Shown: piece by piece, positions 25,997-34,561 of the stretch
Layout: each line of letters starts with the position of its first letter
Numbering within the stretch: the first letter of the stretch is position 1
Assembly (NCBI RefSeq): GCF_001723355.1
Contig: NZ_LPWE01000002.1
Coordinates: 62,001-126,000, forward strand
Origin: Methyloceanibacter stevinii
GTDB lineage: Bacteria > Pseudomonadota > Alphaproteobacteria > Rhizobiales > Methyloligellaceae
Length of the DNA: 64,000 bases
Reading direction: 5' to 3'
Translations under genes and position numbers: made by a program
The notes under the pieces: generated by a model
What the model saw: only the letters and a program-made list of their open reading frames with translations
What the model was told of the DNA's origin: nothing
The model's database searches: none

Positions 25997-26275
25997 ATGA
26001 CTGAACATTACAGGCCGCGTGTCCGATATGTAATCGGGCCGGACGGAAGTCCGCTGACCGTCGCCGACCTACCCCCGAAGAACACCCGCCGCTGGGTCAT
26101 CCGGCGTAAAGCGGAAGTCGTGGCCGCCGTCCGCGGTGGCCTCTTGAGCCTCGAAGAGGCCTGCGACCGCTATACGCTGACCGTGGATGAATTCCTCAGC
26201 TGGCAGCGCTCCATCGACAAGCACGGCCTCGCCGGCCTGCGCGCGACCCGCATCCAGGAATATCGCGGCAACTAG
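25997..26275 (+). CDS. sciP: CtrA inhibitor SciP (DUF1153)
   Basis: SciP binds CtrA on DNA and blocks its transcription activation after division. The 92-residue protein has the invariant DUF1153 N-terminus (RVRYVIGPDGSPLTVADLPP), a winged-helix core (RWVIRRKAEVVAAVRGGLLS; EEACDRYTLTVDEFLSWQ) and the basic C-terminus. ATG 25997 gives the normal length. The gene sits between a CtrA-like box and a rho-independent terminator, so it forms its own unit. Together with ctrA and chpT it places three CtrA-circuit genes within 12 kb. Confidence 0.92.
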   Translation: MTEHYRPRVRYVIGPDGSPLTVADLPPKNTRRWVIRRKAEVVAAVRGGLLSLEEACDRYTLTVDEFLSWQRSIDKHGLAGLRATRIQEYRGN

Positions 26276-26307
26276 CCCGCCTTCTCCACCCTAGCGCTGA
26301 GCATTCA

Positions 26308-26336
26308 ATGGCCGGGCCCGCCCCGGCCATTTTCTT
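26308..26336 (+). terminator. Rho-independent terminator after sciP
   Basis: ATGGCCGGG and CCCGGCCAT form a 9 bp stem, followed by TTTTCTTT, 32 bases after the sciP stop. The same stem sequence ends ctrA at 31440. Confidence 0.8.
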
Positions 26337-26362
26337 TGGCCGCTTCGCGGCGGGGCGATCTG

Positions 26363-27484
26363 CTAGGGCTGTTGGCCCACCGCCGCTCCGTTCTGCGGCA
26401 CGCCCAGAACAGCCGGAAATCCCACAAAGAAGATGCGGCATGGCATGGGGTCGGCCATGCTCTCCTTGAACCAGCTAGGCTCGGCCCCGGGTTGATTGAC
26501 GCCTATCTGATAGTCCTTGTCGAAGAAGCCGACGAAGGACGACAGATCCGGGTGAAGCCTTTTCATCCCCGTGAGATTGGGGAAGTCGTTGCTCTTGTAC
26601 CGTGTTTTGACGTGGAGATCGTACGGGCCCTCATAGGGCTTGATCGTGCCCGAGATGATGTCCGTGTAGATCTTGTCGGACGCGGCCGGCCCTTGCAGCG
26701 TGAACGCGTTCGCGTCTTTCGGGTTCTCAAGGGGTATGAAGAGGAACAACGAGGCGTTCCCGCCCAGCTTGGCGGCCTCCTCCTTGCAGATGACCATGTC
26801 ATTCTTGATCCGGTTCACGGCGCTGACGCGGTTCGAGACCGTGGCCTCGTCGATCTTGTGGAGGATGCCGATGGACTCGATGTTCTGGATCTTGTCGTGC
26901 TGGTGCCAGTCGATCCGCCCGACTTCGGGGGAGAGCAGCAGCTTCAGATCGTCCTGAACGAAACTGTCGCCCTTCAGCACCGATTTGGTCTCGCCGACCC
27001 AGGTGACCCCATCCTTATCGAGTGTCCCGTCGATGCGGACTTTGTATTCGATGTCGCCGCTCTTGTAGATCTCGAGCACCTTGTCCTTCTTGGCCGGATC
27101 GACCCGCAGGACATACGCCTTTTCGCCGAGCACCTGCCCCCCGTTCTGGACGGACCGGATCAGCCCCGCATAGACCCCTTCGATCTTCCGGTCGTCGCGG
27201 CTGACGTTCTTCTTGACGGCAACCGCCTTCTTGTCGGGCACCGGCACCGCGGGCGGCGCCTCGGCCTTCTTGCCGAAGAGCGTCTCGTAAATCTGGGTAT
27301 CCAGGTAGCCGAGGAAATTGTCCGTATCGACCTTGGGGAAGGACGTGACGATGACCGCCGCCGCGACCGAGCCCGCGATGCCAAGGATCACTTCGATGAG
27401 GATCGCGTCCCGGTTCTTGCTGCTGCGCCGTGCGATGAGGAGCAGAAGAAGCACGAGGACGACGAAAATGATGATCGAAATCAT
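26363..27484 (-). CDS. Hypothetical membrane-anchored protein
   Basis: The 373-residue protein begins with an N-terminal transmembrane helix (IIIFVVLVLLLLLIA). A second hydrophobic segment (VILGIAGSVAAAVIV, about residues 32-47) follows, then a Pro/Lys/Ala linker and a ~270-residue mixed soluble domain. Recognisable strands include YAGLIRSVQNGGQVLGEKAY and GVTWVGETKSVLKG; an Asp/His-containing RIDWHQHDKIQN occurs mid-domain. No family is recognised. Topology suggests a soluble domain on one face of the inner membrane after a hairpin anchor. It lies between the sciP terminator and higA, on the same strand as higBA but 125 bp away. Confidence 0.65.
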   Translation of the reverse strand: MISIIIFVVLVLLLLLIARRSSKNRDAILIEVILGIAGSVAAAVIVTSFPKVDTDNFLGYLDTQIYETLFGKKAEAPPAVPVPDKKAVAVKKNVSRDDRKIEGVYAGLIRSVQNGGQVLGEKAYVLRVDPAKKDKVLEIYKSGDIEYKVRIDGTLDKDGVTWVGETKSVLKGDSFVQDDLKLLLSPEVGRIDWHQHDKIQNIESIGILHKIDEATVSNRVSAVNRIKNDMVICKEEAAKLGGNASLFLFIPLENPKDANAFTLQGPAASDKIYTDIISGTIKPYEGPYDLHVKTRYKSNDFPNLTGMKRLHPDLSSFVGFFDKDYQIGVNQPGAEPSWFKESMADPMPCRIFFVGFPAVLGVPQNGAAVGQQP

Positions 27485-27609
27485 GGGCTAGATATAGACG
27501 AAACGGGCTTTGCGGGCAGCGGGAAGGCGGGCGGGCACATCGCCGCTTAGATGGGCCCCCGGCGCCGGAAATGCAATTCTGGGGTGAGGGCCGCCGTGCA
27601 GGTGCTGTC

Positions 27610-27933
27610 CTAGGCCGCCCGGAGCTTTTTGGCCGGTCCGACGTCAACCGTTCGCTCGGCCTCCCACAGATCATAAGCGGACTGCATATTGAGCCAGGAT
27701 TGGGCGGAGCCGCCAAAGGCTGCCGCCAGCTTGACCGCCGTCTCCGGGGTCACCGGCTGCTTCTCCGCGAGGATCTGATAGAGCTGGTTACGGGACATGC
27801 CGAGCCCCTTCGCGATGGCGGTCTTGGTCAACCCCTGCCCTTCGGTGACGGCAGGGATGACGTCTTCGCGAAGCAGCGCGCCGGGATGGGTGGGTCTCCG
27901 GTTCGGGTCCCTCTTCGGATAGGTCTTGGTCAT
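27610..27933 (-). CDS. higA: HigA-family antitoxin
   Basis: The 107-residue XRE/VapI-type antitoxin has the standard N-terminus (NRRPTHPGALLREDVIPAV), an HTH (LTKTAIAKGLGMSRNQLYQI) and the PVTPETAVKLAAAFGGSAQS helix followed by WLNMQSAYDLWEAER. In type II higBA loci the toxin is upstream and the antitoxin represses the operon and neutralises the toxin. Its ATG shares one base with the toxin stop (TGATG), indicating coupled translation. The lysine-rich C-terminus (GPAKKLRAA) is short. Confidence 0.9.
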   Translation of the reverse strand: MTKTYPKRDPNRRPTHPGALLREDVIPAVTEGQGLTKTAIAKGLGMSRNQLYQILAEKQPVTPETAVKLAAAFGGSAQSWLNMQSAYDLWEAERTVDVGPAKKLRAA

Positions 27934-28210
27934 CAGTGATAGTCCTCGAAGTTCACATCGATGGCGTCGCCGTCTTCCCACGCGAAGGTCATGCGCCAAT
28001 TGCCCGAGACCGTCACGGCATAGGTGCCCTTCCGGTCGCCTTTGAGCTCGTGAAAGCGGTAGCCGGGCAAATCCATGTCCGTCGGATCAGCCACAACATT
28101 CAGGCGGTCCAGCATTCTCTCAATCCGGCCGACACGCTCAGGCGGAAGCTTCTTGGCCTCGCCCTTTTCCCAGAGGCCTTGAGGCCCTTGTGCCTGAACG
28201 ACCGGATCAC
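27933..28210 (-). CDS. higB: HigB-family toxin, one-base frameshift
   Basis: HigB is a RelE-fold mRNA interferase that cuts ribosome-bound mRNA. From GTG 28210 one frame reads VIRSFRHKGLK; the next frame continues LWEKGEAKKLPPERVGRIER, then DMDLPGYRFHELKGDRKGTY and SGNWRMTFAWEDGDAIDVNF up to the stop inside the higA start. One missing base near 28176 (AAGGCC|TCTGG) separates them. The repaired product is ~92 aa, the normal size. Key residues (the GDRKG and SGNWR loops) are intact. An assembly error is as likely as real inactivation; a free antitoxin would be tolerated in either case. Confidence 0.75.
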
Positions 28211-28235
28211 ATTTGTAATGTAATGGATTACAAAT
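28211..28235. promoter_or_regulatory. Inverted repeat operator of higBA
   Basis: ATTTGTAAT and ATTACAAAT form a perfect 9 bp inverted repeat around GTAATGG, ending at the base before the higB GTG codon. Placement and symmetry are as expected for HigA autorepression. Confidence 0.65.
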
Positions 28236-28412
28236 GAACGTCAAGCAACACATTACATGGCGGCGCTGATCCAGGCAGACGGAGCGCCAGCGTCGGGCCG
28301 ATCGCCAAGCCAAATCGCATGCCACCCATTTACCGCGTCTCATGATTTTGGCGCTCCATCCCTGGACGAATGCCCCACTACGCTTGCAGGATGGCAATGA
28401 AATCTGCAACTT

Positions 28413-29267
28413 TTGGTTCGGTCGCATTGTGGCCTTTCCAATCTCGATGGGACGAACCGGAAGACCGGACGCACCACAGACTTGATCCTCTTCATCATCA
28501 TCTATTGGCAAGTCCTGCTGGCCATCTTGGTCTTGTTCGCGGCGTTGATCGCACTCGGCCGACTCGCAAACCTGTCATGGGGCTCGTCCCTGGCATTGAT
28601 ACCTGCCGCGCTCGCAGCGTCTTGGATCGCCTACGGCCTCGCTTATCCGTGGCACACCTACAGTTTCAGGCTGACTGTAAATCTGGATGTAGATGGAGAG
28701 GTAGTCAGTAGATCCGAGATCTATCAGGTATGGTCTGCCGAGACGCCACTGCAGAGAATCCTCCTTGGAGTGGGTCCTCAATACCGGCAAGAGATAATTG
28801 GGGAAGCGATCTATTTCGATATAGGACAAAGGCCACTTGTTGTGACCATGGCCGCGATCAATCAGGGCGGAGTGTCTACTGTTGTCCTGGCCCCCGCGCT
28901 TCTTGGGGCTCATGCAGGGGGTTGGTGGGCATCGCCGAAATTCGCGGAAGCTATCGCCGACAAGTTGGCCATCTCTGTCTCGCTAGAAAGGTTGCCGGAT
29001 TTCATCACCTTTCTGCGTCCACAAGACCCTAACTCATTGCGGCTGGTCGATCGCGATTCTCTCTCCGGCCTCTACCGGCACAAAGTGGCATTCAGCTCCG
29101 CCTCCTTGGTGTTCACCAGTGAACGACCCGGCCCGTTCAATCTATTGAAGCACTTCGCTTGGTTGCGCTCGATAGACAGGCCTTTCCCCAGCAAAGTCGA
29201 AGGCTCAATGGTCAGCTATGGGCCCATCGCATTCAGGCGAGCAGACCTGATCAATGGCTACTTTTGA
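28413..29267 (+). CDS. Hypothetical membrane-anchored protein
   Basis: A 284-residue frame (start uncertain: TTG 28413 or a later codon) has two adjacent hydrophobic segments near residues 25-45 (LILFIIIYWQVLLAILVLF) and 55-75 (SSLALIPAALAASWIAYGLA). A mostly beta soluble domain with YSFRLTVNLDVDGEVVSRSE and IYFDIGQRPLVVTMAAINQG follows. No family is recognised. The soluble part probably lies in the periplasm. Base composition is slightly lower in GC than the neighbours. The 177 bp before it hold only the higBA operator. Confidence 0.5.
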   Translation: MVRSHCGLSNLDGTNRKTGRTTDLILFIIIYWQVLLAILVLFAALIALGRLANLSWGSSLALIPAALAASWIAYGLAYPWHTYSFRLTVNLDVDGEVVSRSEIYQVWSAETPLQRILLGVGPQYRQEIIGEAIYFDIGQRPLVVTMAAINQGGVSTVVLAPALLGAHAGGWWASPKFAEAIADKLAISVSLERLPDFITFLRPQDPNSLRLVDRDSLSGLYRHKVAFSSASLVFTSERPGPFNLLKHFAWLRSIDRPFPSKVEGSMVSYGPIAFRRADLINGYF

Positions 29268-29301
29268 CAGCGTGAAAACCTGACAAAGAAGACGCGAAGC
29301 G

Positions 29302-29787
29302 TCAGTCCCGGAAGTTCTCGAATTGGAGCGGCTGCTCGATGTTGAGGCCCTTCACGAACTGAATGACCTCCTGCAGGTCGTCGCGCTTCTTACCGGTGAC
29401 GCGGAGCTCGTCGCCCTGGATGGCGACCTGAACCTTGATCTTGGAGCCCTTCACTTCCTTGACGATGCGCTTGGCAAGTTCCTTGTCGATGCCCTGGCGC
29501 AGGAGCACGTTCTGCCGGACCGACTGGCCGGCCGCCTTCTCCACGGACTGGTAATCGATGACGCCCGGCTCGATCCCCCGCTTGGCGAGATGGCCCTGCA
29601 GCAGCTCGTGCATCTGCTTGAGCTTCAGGTCGTCGTCGGCGTGGATGACGATGACGCCCTCGTTCCGCTCGATCTTGGAATTGGAGCCCTTGAAGTCGTA
29701 CCGCTGGCTCATCTCGCGGGTCATGTTCGCGAGGGCGTTGTCGACGTCGGGCATCTCCGTCTTGGAGACGATATCGAATGAGGGCAT
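29302..29787 (-). CDS. YajQ family nucleotide-binding protein
   Basis: The 161-residue protein matches YajQ/DUF520 along its length: MPSFDIVSKTEMPDVDNALA, REMSQRYDFKGS, DYQSVEKAAGQSVRQNVLLR and a C-terminal KVQVAIQGDELRVTGKKRDD. The family has two ferredoxin-like lobes; some members bind cyclic di-GMP and modulate transcription, while E. coli YajQ binds tRNA/GTP. Which applies here is not visible. It is transcribed on the same strand as fliJ, separated by 120 bp and a perfect hairpin. Confidence 0.9.
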   Translation of the reverse strand: MPSFDIVSKTEMPDVDNALANMTREMSQRYDFKGSNSKIERNEGVIVIHADDDLKLKQMHELLQGHLAKRGIEPGVIDYQSVEKAAGQSVRQNVLLRQGIDKELAKRIVKEVKGSKIKVQVAIQGDELRVTGKKRDDLQEVIQFVKGLNIEQPLQFENFRD

Positions 29788-29837
29788 GGCGAGACCTCCG
29801 CGCGGGGCAAAGTTTCTTGTTCGCGCACATCTAACGA

Positions 29838-29867
29838 GAACCGGCGGTGGAGGTCCACCGCCGGTTC
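29838..29867. terminator. Perfect inverted repeat between fliJ and yajQ
   Basis: GAACCGGCGGTGGA and TCCACCGCCGGTTC form a 14 bp perfect repeat with a two-base centre, 40 bp downstream of fliJ. There is no T-run, so it may be a weak terminator or an mRNA 3'-end stabiliser. Confidence 0.45.
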
Positions 29868-29906
29868 ATGGTCTTCAAACTACAGAGTGACCTCCAGAGG
29901 CCGCTA

Positions 29907-30305
29907 TCAGCCCGCGGCGCGGGCCACGCCGATCATGCCGAAGCCGGTTTCCGGCTCGACCTCGCGCCCACGATCGGTCTCGCGCCCTTGCAGAGCTTCG
30001 ATCTTCCGAAGCTCTTCTTCGGCCTCTTCGAGTTCCCCTTTGGCCGCGCTGAGCTTGGCCTCGAGGCCGGCCACCGACACCGCCAGATTGTCCCGGCGCT
30101 GCATGGCCGCCTTCGCAAAGGTCGGATAGGCGTAATGATTGACGTCTGAAACGCCGGCGCGCTCTTGCTCGACGGCGATCTGCCGGTCGAGATCCACCGC
30201 CATATCGTTGAATTCGGCGATCATGGACTCGATGTCGGCCACCTTGCGGCGCTTCTCGTCGACCTCGAAGCGCTTCAAACGAATGACTCCGTCGCGTGAC
30301 TTCAT
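29907..30305 (-). CDS. fliJ: FliJ-family flagellar export protein
   Basis: This 132-residue, highly charged protein is predicted to be mostly coiled coil (KRRKVADIESMIAEFNDMAV; AKLSAAKGELEEAEEELRKI). FliJ is the general chaperone/stalk of the flagellar type III ATPase FliI. The identification rests on length, coiled-coil pattern, the MKSRDGVIRLKRFEVDEKRR start, and its position divergent from ctrA, a common arrangement in Hyphomicrobiales. ATG 30305 is used; the in-frame ATG 15 bases upstream is also possible. Confidence 0.8.
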   Translation of the reverse strand: MKSRDGVIRLKRFEVDEKRRKVADIESMIAEFNDMAVDLDRQIAVEQERAGVSDVNHYAYPTFAKAAMQRRDNLAVSVAGLEAKLSAAKGELEEAEEELRKIEALQGRETDRGREVEPETGFGMIGVARAAG

Positions 30306-30700
30306 ACTCAATACCCTCAAGCCTGTTCGGGTCCGCGCATATTACACGGACGTTACTCTACTGCCACGAGCCGACTGACGGGCGCCCGGCATTCCCCAAG
30401 CCAGGTCCCTAAACGGCCTCTAACAAGTCTCAAGGACCGGTTCCCCCCGCCCCTTCACGCAAGATCATCGCCGACAGGACTTAAGCGCCGGTAAACCATA
30501 TGAATTGCATCTAATCGAACATAGCGGTCGGAAAAGTCTGCAATCCGGAGCCTGGGGTTAGCGGATTTGGTTAGCACTATCCTGTTGATTAGTTTTTGTT
30601 AACTATTGGCCGTTAATTTTTTGATTCGAAATTAACCAATCAGCGTCCGACGTATTGGGTCAGGGGACAGCCAGGATTATGAGAATACGGGGGATTTAAG
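30306..30700. promoter_or_regulatory. ctrA/fliJ divergent control region with CtrA half-sites and a GANTC site
   Basis: This ~400 bp region turns AT-rich from 30550. It contains TTAA/TTAG half-sites at 30558, 30571, 30589, 30599, 30613 and 30632 (TTAACC), but none has exact N7 spacing. A GATTC methylation site (GANTC) lies at 30623-30627. CtrA autoregulation and CcrM methylation control of ctrA are established in Caulobacter; the same logic is inferred here. Confidence 0.6.
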
Positions 30701-31408
<708 letters not shown>

Positions 31409-31439
31409 GTCTTTCGAACTCTCGATTGTTGGATACGAA

Positions 31440-31467
31440 GATGGCCGGGCTTGTCCCGGCCATTTTT
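31440..31467 (+). terminator. Rho-independent terminator after ctrA
   Basis: GATGGCCGGG-CTTGT-CCCGGCCAT followed by TTTTTG. It also faces the end of cheR from the other side. Confidence 0.85.
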
Positions 31468-31499
31468 GTGCCTGCACGCAGGCAGGACGGGACCGGCGC

Positions 31500-32524
31500 C
31501 TAGTCCTTCTTGGGCTCCGAATCCCCGTCAGTGCGCAAGCCCAAATCCGCGAACTCGGCTAGGAACGCGGACAAAGTCATGCCGCACGCGCGCGCCTTGG
31601 CTTCCAGACGGTCGGCCGTCACAGGGTCGAGCCTGACGCTCCGGAACGCGCCGGCCGGTGCCCGGTCTATGTCAGCCAGTCTGTCCGCTTTGACACCATC
31701 GGCGCCGTACCCAGCCCCAAGGCGATAGACGCCCCCGAGCTGTCCCGAGACCCGCTGGAACTCCGCCGACACCCCCAATGTCGTCTCCGCAGCCCCGAGC
31801 ACAAGATAGCCGTCGGGAGCGAGCGAACGCGCCAGCCGCCCCAAGACGGAGGTGCGCTGGTCGGCGCCGAGATAGATCAGGACGTTGCGGCACAGGATGA
31901 TGTCGAAACGGCCGAGCTGCGCGTAGCTGTGCAGCAGATTCTGCTCGCGAAAGTCGACGCGCTCGCGGATTTCGGATTTGACCTGCCAGAGCGGCCCGAA
32001 CTTGTCGAAGTATTTGATCAGCAGTTTGACGGGCAGCCCGCGCTGAACCTCGAACTGCGAATACTGCCCGGCCTGCGCTTTGCCCAGAACCGCCTGGGAA
32101 AAGTCGGTGGCGACGATCTCCACGGACCAGCCGTCCAGCGCGCGGCCCTTTTCGGCCAATAGCATCGCCAGCGAATACGGCTCCTGCCCTGTCGAACACG
32201 CGGCGCTCCAGATGCGAAGCCGGCGCTCCCCGGCGCGCCGCTCCATGAGCTGCGGCAGCATCACGTCGCCGATATAGGCGAAGCAATCCTTGTTTCTGAA
32301 GAAATAGGATTCCGGGACGGCGACGGCCTCGGCCACGCGCTGGCGCAGCCGCCCACTGTCCGGTTGCGACAGTGCCATCGTCAGATGGGTCATCGATGGA
32401 AAGTCGAATTCCGTGAGCACGGGGCCGAGCTTCACGCGACCGCGGCCATGGTGTTTTCTCCGAGCACGGCCCCGGAGTGGTCCCGCAGGACCTCGCCGAT
32501 ACGCTGGAATTCGTGCGCTCTCAT
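31500..32524 (-). CDS. cheR: Chemotaxis methyltransferase CheR, one-base frameshift
   Basis: CheR methylates glutamates of chemoreceptors using S-adenosylmethionine. The N-terminal helix (MRAHEFQRIGEVLRDHSGAV) is in one frame from ATG 32524; the rest (KLGPVLTEFDFPSMTHLTMA, the YFFRNKDCFAYI region, WSAACSTGQEPYSLAML, ILCRNVLIYL) is in the next from about 32437. One added G (GTCGC|GTGAAG) restores MAAVAVKLGP. A C-terminal extension (about residues 290-340) resembles a ribbon-helix-helix or regulatory tail. Its ATG overlaps the cheB stop (ATGA). It is the last gene of the che operon. Confidence 0.85.
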
Positions 32525-33677
32525 GGCTGACCTCGCGGCTGCTGTCCCGCGATCAGTTGCCCTGCCGTCCTGGCAATTTCGTCCAGAGGAAGGATCGCCG
32601 CGCAGGCGCCGGACGCGCCGCCGCGCTCGGCATACCCCAAACAATACTCGTGCCGAAATCCTGCGCGATCACGCTGCCGCCCGCATCGGCAATCTGCTTG
32701 GCGCCCGTTGCGCCGTCCGTCCCCATGCCTGTCAACACGATGCCAAGCGTTCGGGTGGCGAAGACCCGGGCCGCACTCTCGAACAGGAGGTTCACCGAGG
32801 GACGGTGGAAATTGACCGCAGGCCCCTGCCCGACAGCAATCCGTGGCGGCGCGCCCTGCTCGATCGTCATGTGTCCATCACCAGGCGCCACATAGATGCG
32901 CCCGCCGACAATCTCCTGACCGTCGCGCGCCTCTGTGGCCTCGATGCCCGAGACCCGGCCGAGCCGTTCGGCGAGTGCGGCGGTGAACAGCGGCGGCATG
33001 TGCTGAGCAACCAGCACGGGGGTTCGGCCAAGCGACGGCGCCAAAGACTTCAACAGGCGGCTGAGCGCCTCGGGTCCACCGGTGGAACTGCCGATCACGA
33101 TGGCTTCCGGCGGACGCGATGAGTAGGCATGCCGCGCGAACTGCTGCGCCGGGCCGCCGTCCCGTGGATGGCCGGTGAACCGCGACCGCCATCGCACGAG
33201 GCCTCTGACCTTACGCAGCAGCTCTCTGTGGAACTCGGGTAGACCGACGATGTCTCGCTGCGCCTCGGGCTTCGCCAGGAAGTCCACCGCCCCCAGCTCG
33301 AGCGCTTTGAGGCTTATTTCGGCATTGCGCCGGGTCTGCGTCGAAATCATCAGCACACGGGCGTCCGGACAGGCTCGCTTGAGAAGCGGCAACGCTTCCA
33401 AGCCATCCATCACCGGCATGTCGATATCGAGGATGATCACGTCGGGCGCACAGTGCACCGCGGCGTCTATGGCCTGCTTCCCGTTGGCATGGCGGCCGAC
33501 AACCTCCAAGTCCGCTTCGGATTCAATCCATCGCGCGACAACGCCGCGAAGGACGCCGGAGTCATCCACGATCATGACACGACCGGGATTGGCCACAGGC
33601 TGGTATACGCGCCTGCCGCCGGGAGGAGGAGGCGCCTGGTAATTTGGCATATGCGAAACCTTGCCCAAGGCTGCCAT
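32521..33677 (-). CDS. cheB: Chemotaxis response regulator/methylesterase CheB, one-base frameshift
   Basis: CheB demethylates and deamidates chemoreceptors. The receiver (Asp84 in IILDIDMPVMDG) and the esterase domain (IVIGSSTGGPEALSRLL with the catalytic Ser; VAQHMPPLFTAALAERL with His; IVLTGMGTDGATGAKQIADA with Asp) are in one frame. The usual C-terminus (SGACAAILPLDEIARTAGQL) is in the next, from about 32620, ending in a TGA that overlaps the cheR ATG. One added G (GCGGCG|CGTCC) joins them. The unrepaired frame stops at 32553. ATG 33677 has AGGA upstream, 7 bp after the cheY stop. Confidence 0.88.
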
Positions 33678-33684
33678 GGGCGTC

Positions 33685-34050
33685 CTAGAGCAATCCGACT
33701 TCCTGAAACTTCTCTTCGATGATCTCTCGGTCGAAGGGCTTCATGATGTATTCGTTGGCGCCGGCCGAGATCGCCCGGGTGATGTGTTCCACATCGTTTT
33801 CGGTCGTGCAGAAAATGACTTTCGGCTCTTGCCCGCCCGCTTCCTTGCGAAGCGCGACCAGAAACGCAATGCCGTCCATTTCCGGCATGTTCCAGTCGAG
33901 CAGGACGACATCGGGCATCGATGTGCGGCACTGGTCGAGCGCATCCCGCCCATTCTCGGCTTCAGATGTACTGAAACTGAGCGAGTCCAAAATTCGTCTG
34001 GCCACTTTGCGAATGACGGCGCTGTCATCCACGACCAAGCAATGTTTCAT
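33685..34050 (-). CDS. cheY: CheY-like response regulator
   Basis: This 121-residue single-domain receiver has the acidic pair Asp8/Asp9 and phosphoacceptor Asp52 (VVLLDWNMPEMDGIAFLVAL). It also has the Thr switch in FCTTENDVEHI and Lys of MKPFDREII. Stand-alone receivers in a che operon carry the signal from CheA to the flagellar motor or act as phosphate sinks. ATG 34050 follows GAGGGG. It lies between cheW and cheB. Confidence 0.92.
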   Translation of the reverse strand: MKHCLVVDDSAVIRKVARRILDSLSFSTSEAENGRDALDQCRTSMPDVVLLDWNMPEMDGIAFLVALRKEAGGQEPKVIFCTTENDVEHITRAISAGANEYIMKPFDREIIEEKFQEVGLL

Positions 34051-34087
34051 TGTCTTTCCCCTCAAAGGCATGTCGGGCCCAGCGCCC

Positions 34088-34561
34088 TCACGCAGCAACT
34101 CCGCAGTGGTTGAGATCGAGAACGCGATCCACGTCGAGCACCGTCAGGAGCCCACCGTCCAGCCGGCACACGCCGGCACAGAGGCGAGCCCAGCGCGCAT
34201 CGAGATTTGCCGGCGCCGGCTCAACACCGGACTGAGTGGTCCACATCGCCTCTCCGGCCTTGTCCCCGATCAGTCCAAACATCTCACCGCCCTTTTCGAC
34301 GCCGAGCGCGACCATGGGATCGCCGGGCACGCGCAACGGCAGTCCGAGTCTCGTGCGCAGGTCCAGCGCGGTTACGATCCGGCCACGCAAATTCAGAAGT
34401 CCCATGACCTCGGCAGGTGCCAACGGCACCGGCGATACGCGGTCGGGCACAAAGACATGCTTGACCCGCGAGAGCGGCACACCGAAGAACTGACCGGCGA
34501 CGGCGACCGTAACCAACCCATTCGTGAGCGGGTCTGCCTGATGTTCGGATTCGAATGTCAC
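34088..34561 (-). CDS. cheW: Chemotaxis coupling protein CheW
   Basis: The 157-residue CheW-fold protein links chemoreceptors to CheA. Family features are GQFFGVPLSRVKHVFVPD, the central VMGLLNLRGRIVTALDLRTR (the NLRG/LDL receptor-binding strand), and LLTVLDVDRVLDL at the end. It overlaps the cheA stop by four bases (ATGA), so translation is coupled. A Thr/Gln-containing loop (AMWTTQSGVEPAPANLDARW) replaces the usual glycine-rich segment. Confidence 0.9.
   Translation of the reverse strand: MTFESEHQADPLTNGLVTVAVAGQFFGVPLSRVKHVFVPDRVSPVPLAPAEVMGLLNLRGRIVTALDLRTRLGLPLRVPGDPMVALGVEKGGEMFGLIGDKAGEAMWTTQSGVEPAPANLDARWARLCAGVCRLDGGLLTVLDVDRVLDLNHCGVAA

Noticed and set aside
26336-27550. 404-codon open frame on the plus strand
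   Set aside because: Antisense to the membrane-anchored protein at 26363-27484, whose hydrophobic N-terminus and strand pattern are more protein-like.
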